Origin: Paralithodes platypus
Taxonomy: Eukaryota; Arthropoda; Malacostraca; Decapoda; Lithodidae
DNA: 64,000 nt
Direction: 5' to 3'
NCBI GenBank assembly: GCA_032716605.1
Contig: CM064545.1
Location: 9,887,564 to 9,951,563, forward strand
This document shows, in pieces, positions 31,419 through 42,597 of the stretch. The position numbers and the translations under genes were made by a program. Every line of letters starts with the position of its first letter. The first letter of the stretch is position 1. The notes beneath the pieces are model-generated. The model made no database searches. It saw only the letters and a list, made by a program, of their open reading frames with translations, and was not told the DNA's origin.

Positions 31419-32931
31419 TTGAAACTGGTTCCGGTGTTTGATGAGAGTGGGGTAACAGAATTTTTCGCACGCTTTGAGAAGTGCCAGGAACACCAGTGGC
31501 CAGAGAATAAATGGGCAGCACTTGTATCCTCTAGATTAATAGGCAAGGGTCTTAAAGCCTACGATGCGTTACCTTTGGAGTCATGTATTGTGTATGAGGA
31601 TCTCAAGGAGGCTGTCCTGAGGGCTTACGAACTGCAACCAGAAACGTACCGTTTGAAGTTCCGGGGTGTAACCAAGGGAAGAGATAGCACCTTTTTGGAA
31701 CACGCCCGGGACTTGTCCGATGCTATGGGGAACTGGCTCCGATGAGAAGGTAACAACGTTTGATGGAATTAAGCAGTTAATGATGTTGGAGCAGTTCTTT
31801 AAGAGCACGGGCGGTGATCTAACTTTGAACTTAAAGGAGAAAAACCCAAGAACTCTAGTCAAACCAGCAGAAATGGTTGATCGACGGCTGTCGTTGATTC
31901 GGGGTTGCGGGTCCTCACAGAAGTACGATGCAAGTGCTAAGGACCGTTATCCTCCCCCTCCCCGTAGCAATGACACATTTAAACAAAAGAGCCATGAAAC
32001 TAAAACTGAATCCAAACCTTACACCACACCGTATAAGAAAAGTCAGGGGCCTCTTACATCACCGTATAAGCCGAAACCGAAATTTATGTGTTTTAGTTGC
32101 CACCAGGAGGGTCATAAAGCAAATGAGTGCCCTAGTCGACCTCCTCCGGCAGCCGTGTCTTTTGCTCACGGCATTGGAATGTTCAAGAGGACATCGGAGT
32201 TTGTTAGAGGCAATTCTTCCGAGGTAAATACACTGCCAGTGCAGAAGGATCCGGAAGGCTTATTCCCTGTCCGTGATGCCTTTAGTGACCACAGGGGACT
32301 TGGTTGTGTGGAGTGGGGGGGTAGAAGACATGAGGTGAGAATTTTGCGTGACACTGGGGCATCGCAAACACTGTTGAGAAATTTCACTGGTAAACCTGTA
32401 AATACGGCGCGGGTGGTTGTGGTTCAGGGAGTTAATGCAACAAGGTCATACCCGCTTGTAAGAATGAAGATGGAAGTTGATGGTGTGACTCGTGACCTGG
32501 ATGTAGGAATTGTGGACAAGTTACCTGTTGGGGGCGTCGACCTCCTTCTCGGCAACGACTTTGCGGGGCCTACTTCTGAGGCTCCACCCTTAGTCTTTGC
32601 CGAGAAGCCGGCCGACGTGAGTAGGAAGGAGCAGGAGTGGGTTGAGAAGTGTCAGGTGCAACCTATGGCGTGTGTTGTCACCAGATCTCTTGCATCCAGG
32701 GAGTCACATTCTGGTCAACAGTCTTTAGAGAAGCGGAGGAAAGGTACCGAGAAGGGGTTGAAAGTTGATGCGGTTGAGAGTTTAGTATCAACGGACATTC
32801 TCGGGGACTCATTATTAGGACCGATTTTCGAGTCTGGAGAAGACCCATTAACTGTTACTAAGAAGGCAGAGGATGGGCTTAAAAAGACGAAGAGACAGAG
32901 AGAGAGCAACGGGAGGCTAAATTCAATGTAG
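31419..32931 (+). pseudogene. gag-pro: Gypsy A capsid (SCAN-like), zinc knuckle and aspartic protease
   Basis: Two overlapping frames, split by an indel near 31735. The first (to 31745) has capsid sequence ending ETYRLKFRG and LSDAMGNWLR. The second resumes with IKQLMMLEQFF and AEMVDRRLSLIR, the SCAN-like part; then a CxxCxxxxHxxxxC zinc knuckle (CFSCHQEGHKANEC, about 32091-32132); then the aspartic protease with LRDTGASQTLL (about 32344) and the C-terminal VDLLLGNDF (about 32538). The protease catalytic DTG is intact. The frame stops at 32931; the next frame starts 15 bases on. Confidence 0.85.
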
Positions 32932-32945
32932 GAGGGGGGCATGAG

Positions 32946-34460
32946 TTGTTTCGCAAACACTTAGATAAGCTTGCTCCTTCGGACATTCGTAAATTGCAAT
33001 TAGAAGACCCGGAGGTTCTTGAATGTGGTACCGGTGCTGTCGAGTTGGAGGAGGACAGTGATGCACAGTCGGGAGATTTTTACAAGTATCCCCTGACCAT
33101 CATGGCAGTAGCAACAAGGTACCCTGACACGTACCCTATGAGAAATGGGTCAGCGAAGACGGTGGTCCGAAACTTGCTAGTGTATTTTTCCCGGTATGGT
33201 TAGCCGCAGGGGATTCAGTCAGACCAAGGATCCATCTTCACTTCTAGCCTCTTTGTTCAAGCAATGCCGCAGCATGGGATTGTTACGGTTGTGTCATCTG
33301 CGTATCATCCGGAGAGCCAGGGTGTGTTAGAGCGATGGCACTCAGCCTTAAAATCTGTGCTTCGTTGTTGTTGCTTTGAGAGTGGGAAAGATTGGGATCT
33401 TGGCCTGCCATATGTTTTATTTGCTGCATGGGAGGTACCTGGGGAAAGTTTGGGATTCAGCCCTAATGAGCTCGTCTTTGGACACCGTGTCAGAGGGCCT
33501 CTCCATATGGTTAAAGAAATATGGGAGGGCGCAGAAAAACCTTGTTCTATGCTCAAGTATGTCCTCGACAGTCGAGAACGGATGTTGCGCAGTCTGGAGT
33601 TGGCTGGCCGTAATTTGACTAGCTCTCAGGCCCTCATGAAGGACAGGTACGACCTCAAGGTTAAACTCAGGGAGTTTCATGTGGGTCAGGAGGTGTTGAT
33701 TCTACTGCCCCTTGTAGGTCATTCCTTATCCACGAAGTACACTGGTCATTATAGGGTGGTTGAGAGGCTATCGGACCTGGATTGCTTGGTGGCCGCTCCA
33801 GACAGACGTAAGCGCAATCAGTTATGTCACGTTAATCTCATGAAGGAATATGTGAGGCACTCCCCTGAGCCTCTCACTGTGCCTGTGATGACGATTAGCA
33901 GTGAAGGTGGAGAAGGAGAACGGGACAGTCAAGCTCAGGTGGAGGATAACTGGAAGGATAAGAAAGTCAAATGGGCGCCCGAGTGTCAGAAGGCGTTTAG
34001 AGTAGTAAAACACCTGTTGTGCACTCACCCGATCCTCAGGGCCCATGACTTTAGCCTACCTTTCCAACTAGCAACGGATGCTAGTGGTGTGGGGGCTGGT
34101 GCCGTCCTTATGAAAAAGGACGATGATGGGCTGGAACATCCTGTTAGTTTCTGCTCGGAGAAGTTCAATTCAGCCCAGGGAAGCTGCTCTGTTGTCGAGA
34201 GGGAGCTGCTGGCAGTTGTGCTTGCACTGAGGTATTTCGAGGTCTATGTTCCAGCCTATAGTCTGTTCGTTGTAGTTTACACAGATCGTCACCCTCTCAA
34301 GTTCTTGGACCAGTTTCACAATCGGAAAATGAGGCTGACCGGGTGGTCGCTGGTGATACGGGTTATAGCCTGGACATACGCCATATTGCCGGTTGTGACA
34401 ACGTGGTTGCAGATTGTCTTTCAAGGGTATATGATGCTGGGTAGATTGACACACGGGTAG
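32946..34460 (+). pseudogene. pol: Gypsy A integrase fused to RNase H, RT lost
   Basis: One frame with a single internal TAG at 33201-33203. The N-terminal phrase (PSDIRKLQLEDPEV) is followed directly by VATRYPDTYPM, so the zinc finger and first catalytic Asp are deleted. The second Asp (SDQGS) and the Glu (GVLERWH) remain, with the GPY region altered (KYTGHYRVV). After VEDNW the frame jumps to KDKKVKWAPEC, skipping roughly 320 residues that include all RT motifs seen in copy B. RNase H follows (LATDASG, ERELLA, YTDRHP), and a late frameshift spoils the last motif. Order again is integrase, then RNase H. Confidence 0.88.
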
Positions 34461-34914
34461 CCTCCTGCTTTAGTTTGAATAGTATTTTGCGCTTGGTGCT
34501 TGTTGGCTCGCGGTTGTAGCCCTGCGTATTGGGTCGTAAAGCAGGAGTTGAGCGTTTGGTATAGAAAAAAGAAAAAAAAAGAAATAGGCTTGCCCCTATA
34601 GTTCAGCCGAAATAAACAAATTAAAAACATGAAAATCAAATAAAAACTCTTTCTTTCATAGTTGAATTTTTTCAGTATGTTATAGCAGTAATTCTGAGTT
34701 GCACTCCTCTCAGAATGCTGGGCTAGAGAAGCTCGCTCTTGAGGAGCATAACTACATATGATTTAACCTATTGTGTTGGGGAGGGTTATAATTTTGTAAA
34801 ATGTTTTGTTGAGAACTGTGCCAGATATTTTACTGCCGCTGGGTGATGGGAAGTAGAGATGTAGCATGGGTTCTAACCATCAGATTTTTTTTGAGCTTTG
34901 GGCCTCTGAGAAAA

Positions 34915-34928
34915 ATCTTGGGGGGGGG
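34915..34928 (+). promoter_or_regulatory. Polypurine tract, Gypsy A
   Basis: AATCTTGGGGGGGGG immediately before TGTGACATTAACC, the 3' LTR start. Confidence 0.75.
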
Positions 34929-37231
34929 TGTGACATTAACCACTCCATTAGAACCGCATGGCTTGTCCTATGGTGACTCGCTAGGATTGCCAGGGCAGTG
35001 GATGTGGCTACAGTTGATGTAGTATTTTGTGCTTTATTTCATATGAAAGCTTGTGTCATGGGCAGTCCAGAAAGGCTCTTTGTTTTCGCCCATGTCAAGG
35101 CTTTATATATTTAATTGCAAAGTATATGTTTTATCATTAAGTAGTAATGATAGGATTTGAGAGAGAGAGAGAGAGAGTAGAACAGAGTGTGGGGAGGCGC
35201 GCAGTGTTTTTTGCCATGCTCGATGATGTCACGGCTGGCTCGCCTCTTGGGGATTGGTTGGAGGAGTTTTTTACCATGCTTGGTGACGTCATGGTTGGCT
35301 GGCCTCTTTTGGATTGGCTGGAGGACTTGTTACCGCTTTGCTTACGCGGTGCGAGCTAGTGCTAGTATATATACAGCTCTTTTGCCACTCTCTCCCTCAG
35401 ATCTGGTTTCTAGAACTCATCCCTCTTATCCCTTTGATATCTGTCCCTCTCTCTACACCTGAGAACCTTTTCCTCTGCCTATCTCTCTCATTTTCCATAT
35501 CTTTCACCACCTTTTATTAATATTATACCCCCTCTGGTTAGCTCTGCATAATCAGCTTCATGCTGGCCAGTTGTATTGTGCGTTAAGGTCCTATATAACC
35601 CATGTATGTTAGTTGTTAAGATAAGTTGATCTTGAAGCATTGGTTGGCATTCATATTGTTCAGTACCGCTTCCTATAATAATTAGTGTTCTGCTGGATTA
35701 GAAAATGCTAGACTAGGAGTCTGATGCTATAAGGTATTGTTTCCAATGGGTGCTGGCTTTAGTTAAAAGTTGCACGACATACCTAAGAACTGGAGTTGAT
35801 TGGGTAAATTCTAGTCTGTGTGCCATTGAGAGTGGAGCATGCACGAATGAGTGCTTTTTGCCTATACCATTCTGCACTGTTCTAAGCTCAGTTGTTTGTC
35901 TTTGAGGTACGCCAGGAGAACGCTTAATACTTCGGTATTAAGGTTTCTCAAGAGAGCTACCCTTCACTCTAACGTAATACTTGACGCACAGACTTGAGAT
36001 TTGCACTAGGCTATGCGGCATGCCATGCGCACCAGTATCTCGTATCATTGACTCTAACTAAACTTTATCAGTCATAGTAGACATTAAGTATATTAAACCA
36101 ATTACTCTTATTATGCATACCCGTTTATGATTACACAAGCATTTCGCAGCCTAGTTTGATGTATTGAGACACAAACGACTTAGGCTCTTTTTGTTGATGG
36201 GAATACTGCATTGTCGTGGCGATTATTATTATTGTTGTAGCGTTTAGGAGATTCTTGGCTCCGACTGCATTATATATCCTGCCTTTTTGTGTGCATAGCC
36301 TGCTCGAGCATTGTTCCGCTGCCTGCCTTTTTGGGTTCCATTTCCGATTCGAGCATCTTGATAGCATCTAACAATTAAAGAAGATTCCTTGTTGGTGTTG
36401 AAGGACTTTAGTGCACTTTCTTTTATGCAGGAGTGCCTGACATTTATTGATTAAAGTAACGTAAGCTGTAACTTCTCTTACCACCTTACTTTGCATACCA
36501 TAACCAAGTACCTTCGGTTATAGGTAGTAATAGGCTTTTTTCACATAACATTAAGCCTAGAGTAGACGCACATTTATTGAGAGTTTGATAACCTATTATT
36601 GCATATAGAACTCTGGAGAGTATTTGTGTTCTTTGTTCACTGGGAATATACATCAGAGTTTGGATCTAGCGCTTTCCGTTGTAGCATTTATGCCATTACT
36701 AGTCCAATGAATAAGAACCCTGATATATTTAACCCATAACTAGCGGCGCGCAACATAAGTCGAGTTAAATAAAGCTGGACTATGTGGCGGCGCTCGACAT
36801 AACTCGAGTGGCAATTTCAGCACGTAATGTGGCTGAGAGAGAGAGACAAGTGGTGGCAGGAGACTAGCGAGCGTATGACTGCTCCAGACCACCGCGGCGA
36901 ACCTACTGACACAAATCTCAGCTCCCTCCTCCCTCTCTCACTCGCTACATACTCAATTATGTACCGAAAGTACCGAATTACCTGCTTTTTGCACTCGCGT
37001 TGCACGGTTATTGCAAGAAAACTATCCATCATACAAGGATCGTTATGGTGTCATTCGAAAGCTCTGTTTATGCCCTTTCAGGGATAGGTACTTGTTTTAC
37101 GTTCTGGGTCTTATTTAGGCATGAAAATGATCACGTAAACAGCCCTATTTTGGCTAAAAACACCCCGCTGGGCGGTACACATAAATAAACCGCATAGGCC
37201 GCTCGTAAGGTGTTAAACCTCAGTCGTAACA
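34929..37231 (+). repeat. 3' LTR of Gypsy A, with TTAA-4 inside
   Basis: TGTGACATTAACC to GTCGTAACA, 2303 bp including the 488-bp TTAA-4. It matches the 5' LTR closely; the hairpin at about 35916-35944, the TATA sequence at about 35367 and GTTTGGATCTAGCG near the end are retained. It lacks the SINE of the 5' LTR. Confidence 0.92.
36729..37216. mobile_element. TTAA-4: 488-bp TTAA-flanked MITE-like element
   Basis: Ends TTAACCCATAACTAGCGGC and, on the minus strand, TTAACACCTTACGAGCGGC. The 5' LTR of the same Gypsy copy has the uninterrupted ATATTTAAACCTCAG, so the insertion used TTAA. It matches TTAA-6 (55483-55951) in reverse orientation almost throughout, including GAGTTATGTCGAGCGCCGCC. No coding capacity. 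Confidence 0.9.
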
Positions 37232-37480
37232 CGATGTACCTTCATTTCTACTCATATTTGGTGGTCTATAAATAACTCCAATAACTATGGTCTCTCTACC
37301 TTAGCTAACCTCTACCCAAGAACTTTAGTTATCATTATTTAGTCTAATACCTGATTTAGTACAGCATTTTAATGAAACCCTGACAAACACTGCTATTCCG
37401 CCGCCCCTTCTACTTGTTCGGTAATATTTAAACAAACTATATCCTGGTATATATAATTCTGCTAAGAAAATGCCTCGATT
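37232..37480 (-). pseudogene. LINE C endonuclease, N-terminal part
   Basis: Minus strand: PGYSLFKYYR, RRGGGIAVFV and VIGVIYRPPN, the central motifs of LINE APE-type endonucleases. It is the upstream part of the domain at 27891-28511, separated by Gypsy A. Stops are present. Confidence 0.8.
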
Positions 37481-37496
37481 CTGTAAATATATTAAT

Positions 37497-37500
37497 ATAT

Positions 37501-37550
<50 letters not shown>
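37497..37550 (+). repeat. AT microsatellite
   Basis: TATATA run with short interruptions. Confidence 0.9.
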
Positions 37551-37552
<2 letters not shown>

Positions 37553-38019
37553 CTTAATGCAAATATGTAAATATGAATTGTAATTGTTAAAGTAAATGGT
37601 GGGACTATTATAGAGTATATAATATGTTTATTTTAACAACGATGCTAAATGCGATCTTTTACATTCGTATCACTAACTAGACATAAAAGACTGAAAGCAA
37701 TAGTTTGCACAATTATTGATACAAAAGTTTAATTGAAAAGTGTCAGACCAGAGTTAACAAAAAATAACACAATACTCCCTGCAAATCCGCCTTATAAGCT
37801 AAGCCACACGAGCGCTTTTTTCGCCAATTTTCCGTCGATATTTTTGTTTATGGCAGCATTATGAGGCGCTATTTAATATAAAATCGACATATACTGAGTT
37901 TGAATGTTATAATTACCGTTACCTACATTATAATTAAACATACATTTAGAAGCATCCAGAATATAGTTGCTCAGAAAAGCGGCTGGGAAAAGATGAGCGA
38001 GTTGATCCTTAATAATTAA
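37551..38019. other. No recognised feature
   Basis: AT-rich sequence without a convincing frame or repeat termini. Confidence 0.5.
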
Positions 38020-38527
38020 TATACCCGCTCCTCCTACTCTAATATACCCTCTCCTCCTACTCTAATATACCCTCTCCTCCTACTCTAATATACCCTCTCC
38101 TCCTACTCTAATATACCCTCTCCTCCTACTCTAATATACCCTCTCCTCCTACTCTAATATACCCTCTCCTCCTACTCTAATATACCCTCTCCTCCTACTC
38201 TAATATACCCTCTCCTCCTACTCTAATACCCTCTCCTCCTACTCTAATATACCCTCTCCTCCTACTCTAATATACCCTCTCCTCCTACTCTAATATACCC
38301 TCTCCTCCTACTCTAATATACCCTCTCCTCCTACTCTAATATACCCTCTCCTCCTACTCTAATATACCCTCCTCCTACTCTAATATACCCTCTCTACTCT
38401 TCCTACTCTAATATACCCTCTCCTCCTACTCTAATATACCCTCTCCTCCTACTCTAATATACCCTCTCCTCCTACTCTAATATACCCTCTCCTCCTACTC
38501 TAATATACCCTCTCCTCCTACTCTAAT
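38020..38527 (+). repeat. Minisatellite, 23-bp unit
   Basis: About 22 head-to-tail copies of CTCCTCCTACTCTAATATACC with a CT, nearly identical; a few units have lost 2 to 6 bases (near 38225, 38366 and 38393). Strand asymmetry is strong: one strand is pyrimidine-rich. Confidence 0.95.
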
Positions 38528-38617
38528 CTCTGCTTCTGGGTCTGGCTATTCATATCCTCATACAATCTTCTACATTGTGTTATTATAATTGTTCCGTGTT
38601 TATGATTTACTCTTGAA

Positions 38618-38701
38618 TATGAGCTATATACAGTATAATATGAGCTATATACAGTATAATATGAGCTATATACAGTATAATATGAGCTATATACAGTATA
38701 A
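38618..38701 (+). repeat. Tandem repeat, 21-bp unit x4
   Basis: Four identical copies of ATGAGCTATATACAGTATAAT. Confidence 0.95.
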
Positions 38702-39000
38702 TATAGTATCAACTTTGAATTACGATCGTCCCTTGTTGACCTGGAATATAACAATGTAGTCAAAATCATATTCGTAGGTCCTTCATGGAATTATGTAATT
38801 TCAAAGCTAAATCAAATTTAATTGCATTAAATATTTGAATATATAAACATTGCATATCACAACCCTTATAATGGCTAATCATTATCTTATAGGATACGCA
38901 TAGACTACAAGGTCAGCTCATGGAAGTCTTATAAATACTAAATGGGTCAAACAATGTGGATTATGACAAAATGCTTAACCTCAATATAAGTTGTTTGTAT

Positions 39001-39131
39001 ACTCCCAGCCGGACTCGAAGCTCCGACATTCAGAACGAGTGTCCAAGCTTTTAATCCACTACAACACGTGTAGTTGATTAAAAGTTTGGACACTCGTTCT
39101 GAATGTCGGAGGTTCGAGTCCGTCTGGGAGT
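39001..39131. repeat. Palindrome of two tRNA-like heads
   Basis: Left arm 39001-39065 and right arm 39069-39131 are near-perfect inverted copies. The right arm reads GTGTAGTTGATTAA... then GGTTCGAGTCC, resembling polymerase III boxes A and B, so each arm looks like a SINE or tRNA-derived head. The right arm passes straight into the 3' end of LINE F (minus strand) at 39132. Confidence 0.7.
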
Positions 39132-39940
39132 ACAAAGGAAATCAAGCAACAACAGGTCTAGTGACCCCTCTAGGTTGCATGTCCTCAAAAACACTGAGGG
39201 TCAAGTGTCCAAACAGTGGTTTAGAGTGGGTAAGGGAAAATTGGAAATGGAACTACTGCCCTGGAACTAATGTCCGTGGCAGGATTAGAAACTTAGCAGA
39301 GGACAGATGGATTAGTAACGTAACACAGTTATAAGTGATCTTTCTTATATCTGGGAAAAAGAGAGTAACATCTTAGTAGTATACTGTACTGTATATATGC
39401 AATAATCCTTGATGAATCTGAGGGAGGAACATAATAAAGTTATTCGTTTACAAACGCAGTGAGTCGCGGGTTTGATGCAAGATATTTGTCTAGGCGAAGT
39501 TTAAAAGAATCAACGGTGCTGCAATCTATAACGTTTCGGGGAAGCCCATTCCACAAGTTGACAACTCGATTGAAGAAGAAATTCTTAGATTCGTGAGAGT
39601 TAAATGATTTACCAATAATTTTGCAACCGTTTCCCCGTGTGTAATTAGATTGGTCGATAGTCAAGTACTTACTACAGTTCATATTGTCGATGCCTTTGAT
39701 AATTTTGAACACTTGGATTAAGTCACCTCTTAATCTGCGCTGGGTTAAAGGAAATAGATTTATTTCTCTAAGACGCTCCACGTAAGGTTTGTTTTTTAGG
39801 CAAGGTATCATTTTGGTAACTCTATGTTGAACTCGTTCTAGCTTGTTTATATCTTTTTTGGTAATAAGGGCACCAGGATTGAACGCAGAATTCCAGAAGA
39901 GGGCGGAAAGAAATGATAACAGAGATGAAGGTTTTTCTCC
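39132..39940 (-). pseudogene. LINE F copy 1: 3' UTR and C-terminus
   Basis: Minus strand. ORF C-terminus (about 39910-39440): LLEFCVQSWCPYYQK, MIPCLKNKPYVERLRE, RRLRGDLIQVFKIIKG, FFFNRVVNLWNGLP, RLDKYLASN, stop, then a 3' UTR of about 300 bp ending at TTTGTACTCC (39132). RT is missing (5' truncation near 39940). Copies 2 and 3 (42598-44152, 47893-50325) share the sequence. These C-terminal motifs belong to CR1/L2-like LINEs. Confidence 0.8.
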
Positions 39941-40128
39941 ATTTTCTCCAGCATATTGTTGTACATGAAAACAGTTGGAAGTTAATATCCTTGCAGCTCT
40001 TGGAAATCGCCTGAAGCAATTAATAAAATAGATAGAAATGGAAAGAAAATGACATGCATACCTTCACCTTGTTTTCCCCTCTCCTATGCTCTCTTTAACT
40101 GAAAAACAGTGTTAATTTCTGTCAGATT

Positions 40129-40293
40129 GATTTATCAGTAGGCATTTTCTACTCCAGACCAAATTTATCAGTAGGCATTTTCTACTCCAGACCAAATTTA
40201 TCAGTAGGCATTTTCTACTCCAGACCAAATTTATCAGTAGGCATTTTCTACTCCAGACCAAATTTATCAGTAGGCATTTTCTACTCCAGACCA
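40129..40293 (-). repeat. 33-bp tandem repeat x5 at a LINE ORF end
   Basis: Five head-to-tail copies of a 33-bp unit (TTTATCAGTAGGCATTTTCT and onwards). On the minus strand the adjoining LINE frame reads into the first unit as GLE followed by a stop, so the array begins at the stop codon and lies in the LINE 3' UTR; the stop is repeated in each unit. Confidence 0.9.
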
Positions 40294-40625
40294 ATTTCTC
40301 TATAGTAAGAGTCTAACCTTTTAATGAATGTGTCTATAGAGCCAATGCCTATAACTTCATCACTGTTCATACTGTGGGTGAAAACATTATTACTGTTATC
40401 TTGATTCGCATTCCTGCCTATAGTTCTCATTTGTTTCCTCTTGTAGAACTCTCTTTCGCCATCTTAAATAGATTATGGACATTTATGTTGCAAAGGAATG
40501 GGATTAATTTAGTGAATCTTCACTGAACGGACTCGAATTGTTCATGTCTTAATTATTATGTAGGGAAACCAGAACTTTACACCATACTCCAGGTGCGGCC
40601 TCACAATGCTTTTATATCATATTGG
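40294..40625 (-). pseudogene. CR1-like LINE, degenerate C-terminus
   Basis: Minus strand reading ALLRPHLEYGVKFW, then shifts and stops, then SSTRGNK and IDTFIKRLDSYYREI, the end motifs of CR1-like RT proteins. A different family from LINE F. Confidence 0.65.
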
Positions 40626-40739
40626 CATAACACTATTTACTATAATAACGAGAATTTCTTTTGATGAACCATAGTGCTCTGTATTGCTTTGTTGGCTGCT
40701 GCCGTGCATTGGCTTGTAGATTGTATATTTACATTTTAC

Positions 40740-42597
40740 TCCCATTTTTTTTTCTATGTGAATGAGGGAGACAAAAGGCATAACTGCCTGCAGCGAGTGC
40801 CTCCCCCAGATTTCAATGAGTGACAGGGCCGAAATCAAGGGACGTTCGAGCTAAAATGCCTGGACACACAGAGTTTGAAGCAATTTAAGTCATAGGAAGA
40901 GGAAAAGACTGATTCTTGGAGAGAGTTCCAGAGCTCAGCAGTTGAATAGAAGACAGTCTGAGAATAATGTTTCACTCTTGGGTTGGAGAGTTGCACAGAG
41001 TAGGGGTGGAATTGTGTTGCAAGGCGGGTACTACATACCCTACGTAGAAGAGGTGGTATACACTGGGAAAGCTCCGAGGAACACTGATTATTGTAGTAGC
41101 GATAGAATAGCGAGAGAGATGCAACATTGCGGCGAAGAGAGAGAGATTGCAGAGAGGTGGTAAGTGGACGGGAGTTAATGATACGAAAGGCTTTCCTTTC
41201 TACTTTATCTAGGAGTGCGGTGTGATAGGATCCTCTCCACACATGTGAACAATACTCAATACAAGGACGCACTGAGCCCCTGTACAGAGCAAGAAGCTGC
41301 ACAGGGGTATAGAACCCCTTGAGGCGGTTGAGCACACCCAGCTTCTGGGAGGCTCCCTTATCGAGACTGGTAATATGGTCTTTCCAAGTGAGGGCAGAAG
41401 AAAAAGAGACACCGAGAACATTGAGGGAAGATGAAGCGTTGATTTTATTATTGTTGAAGAATAAGGGATAGTCCTCTGGAGGTTCCGGACGGGTGGTAAG
41501 ATGGAGAAATTGGGTTTTGGAAGCATTAAATGCAACAAGGTTTTCTCTACCCCAATTGGAAATGGTAGCTAGACCAGAAGATAAGCATTTTATGGCATCA
41601 TTACGTTTACTTATGAGGGACTGCTGGCTGATGCGTTCTGGAAAACTAATTGAGTGGTGTAAAGTAGAGTCGTCTGCATATGAATGGATGGGACTGGATG
41701 TACAGTTGAGAAGATCATTTATGAAAATTAGAAAGAGAATAGGAGATAGGACAGAACCCTGAGGAACACTGGAGTTGATAGGATGAGGAAATGAGTGATG
41801 GCCGTCCACATCCGCAGTTATGGAATGGCCGGAATGGAAATTAGAGACAAAGGCAAAAATAGAGGGACAGAAATCGAAGGAGGGCAGTTTGGAAATTAAA
41901 GGTTTGTGCCAAACTCTATCGAAGGCCTTTGATATGTCTAGTGCAACAGAAAAAGTCTCACCGAAGTCCCGAAAGTTGGATGACCAAGAGTTAGTAAGAT
42001 ATGAAAGAAGATCACCAATAGAGCGACGCGTAAGGAAGCCATACTGGCGATCTGAGCGCAGATTATGAGAAGAGAAATGCTTAAGAAATTTGGAAGCAAG
42101 AATAGTTTCAAAAACTTTAGAGGTACAAGAGATGAGAGCAATTGGATGATAGTTGGATGGTTGAGAGTGGTCACCCTTCTTTGGGACAGGTTGAATGAGA
42201 GCAAACTTCCAGCAAGAAGGAAAGACGTTAGAGGAGAGACAGAGACGAAAGAGTTTGCCTAGGCAGGGGGTCAACATGGAAGCACAGTTTTTAAGTACAA
42301 CAGGAGGAACACCGTCCAGATCGTACGCTATCTTAGTATTAAGCCCAGAGAGGGTAGAAAGTACATCTTTAGAAGAGATTAGGATATTAGGCATAAGTAG
42401 GAGAGAAGGGGGTGGAGAGGGAGGAATAGCACCGGAATCATCCAAGGTAGAGTTTCTGGTAAAAGTTTGAGCAAAGAGTTCAGCTTTGTCAGAGGAAGAA
42501 GCGATGGTTGTGCCATCAGAGTGTAAAAGGGGAGGGAAAGACGAGGAAGAAAAGTTGTTGGAGAGGTTGGCTAGATGCCAGAAAGCATGTGAAGAGC
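40740..42597 (-). pseudogene. LINE H (-): Jockey-like reverse transcriptase
   Basis: A 536-codon frame (42445-40835), open further upstream to about 42597. RT motifs: VPKKGDHSQPSNYHPI, LDISKAFDRVWHK with Asp170, SVPQGSVLSPILF (227-239), YADD at 256-259. The C-terminal region has KLGVLNRLKGF, RPCIEYCSHVW, SLSLRRNVASLSLFYRYY and SSYDLNCFKLCVSRHFSSNVP, then a 3' UTR with a short A/T-rich end near 40740. RT catalytic residues look intact, so this is the best-preserved LINE RT here. Endonuclease is cut off: LINE F copy 2 is inserted at 42598, and a short upstream linker resumes at 44155. Motif wording is that of Jockey-type arthropod LINEs. Confidence 0.88.

Larger units (their letters stand above)
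28512..37231 (+). mobile_element. Gypsy A: Gmr1-like retrotransposon with both LTRs, RT deleted
   Basis: 5' LTR 28512-30509, primer-binding site, gag, protease, partial integrase, RNase H, polypurine tract, 3' LTR 34929-37231. CGAT flanks both sides (28508-28511 and 37232-37235), so the ends are exact and both LTRs belong to one insertion. Two internal deletions removed the integrase zinc finger and first catalytic Asp and almost all of RT, leaving a non-autonomous copy. The 5' LTR carries a SINE and the 3' LTR carries TTAA-4. Confidence 0.93.

Noticed and set aside
38020..38527. CRISPR-like regular repeat array
   Set aside because: Units are directly adjacent with no spacers, so it is a minisatellite in eukaryotic DNA.
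40129..40293. Repetitive protein (VWSRKCLLIN repeats)
   Set aside because: That frame is not the LINE frame; it is a by-product of a 33-bp tandem repeat with a stop in the LINE frame.
42486..42597. N-terminal extension of the LINE F RT frame
   Set aside because: This part is antisense LINE H; the fusion is a product of the nested insertion.
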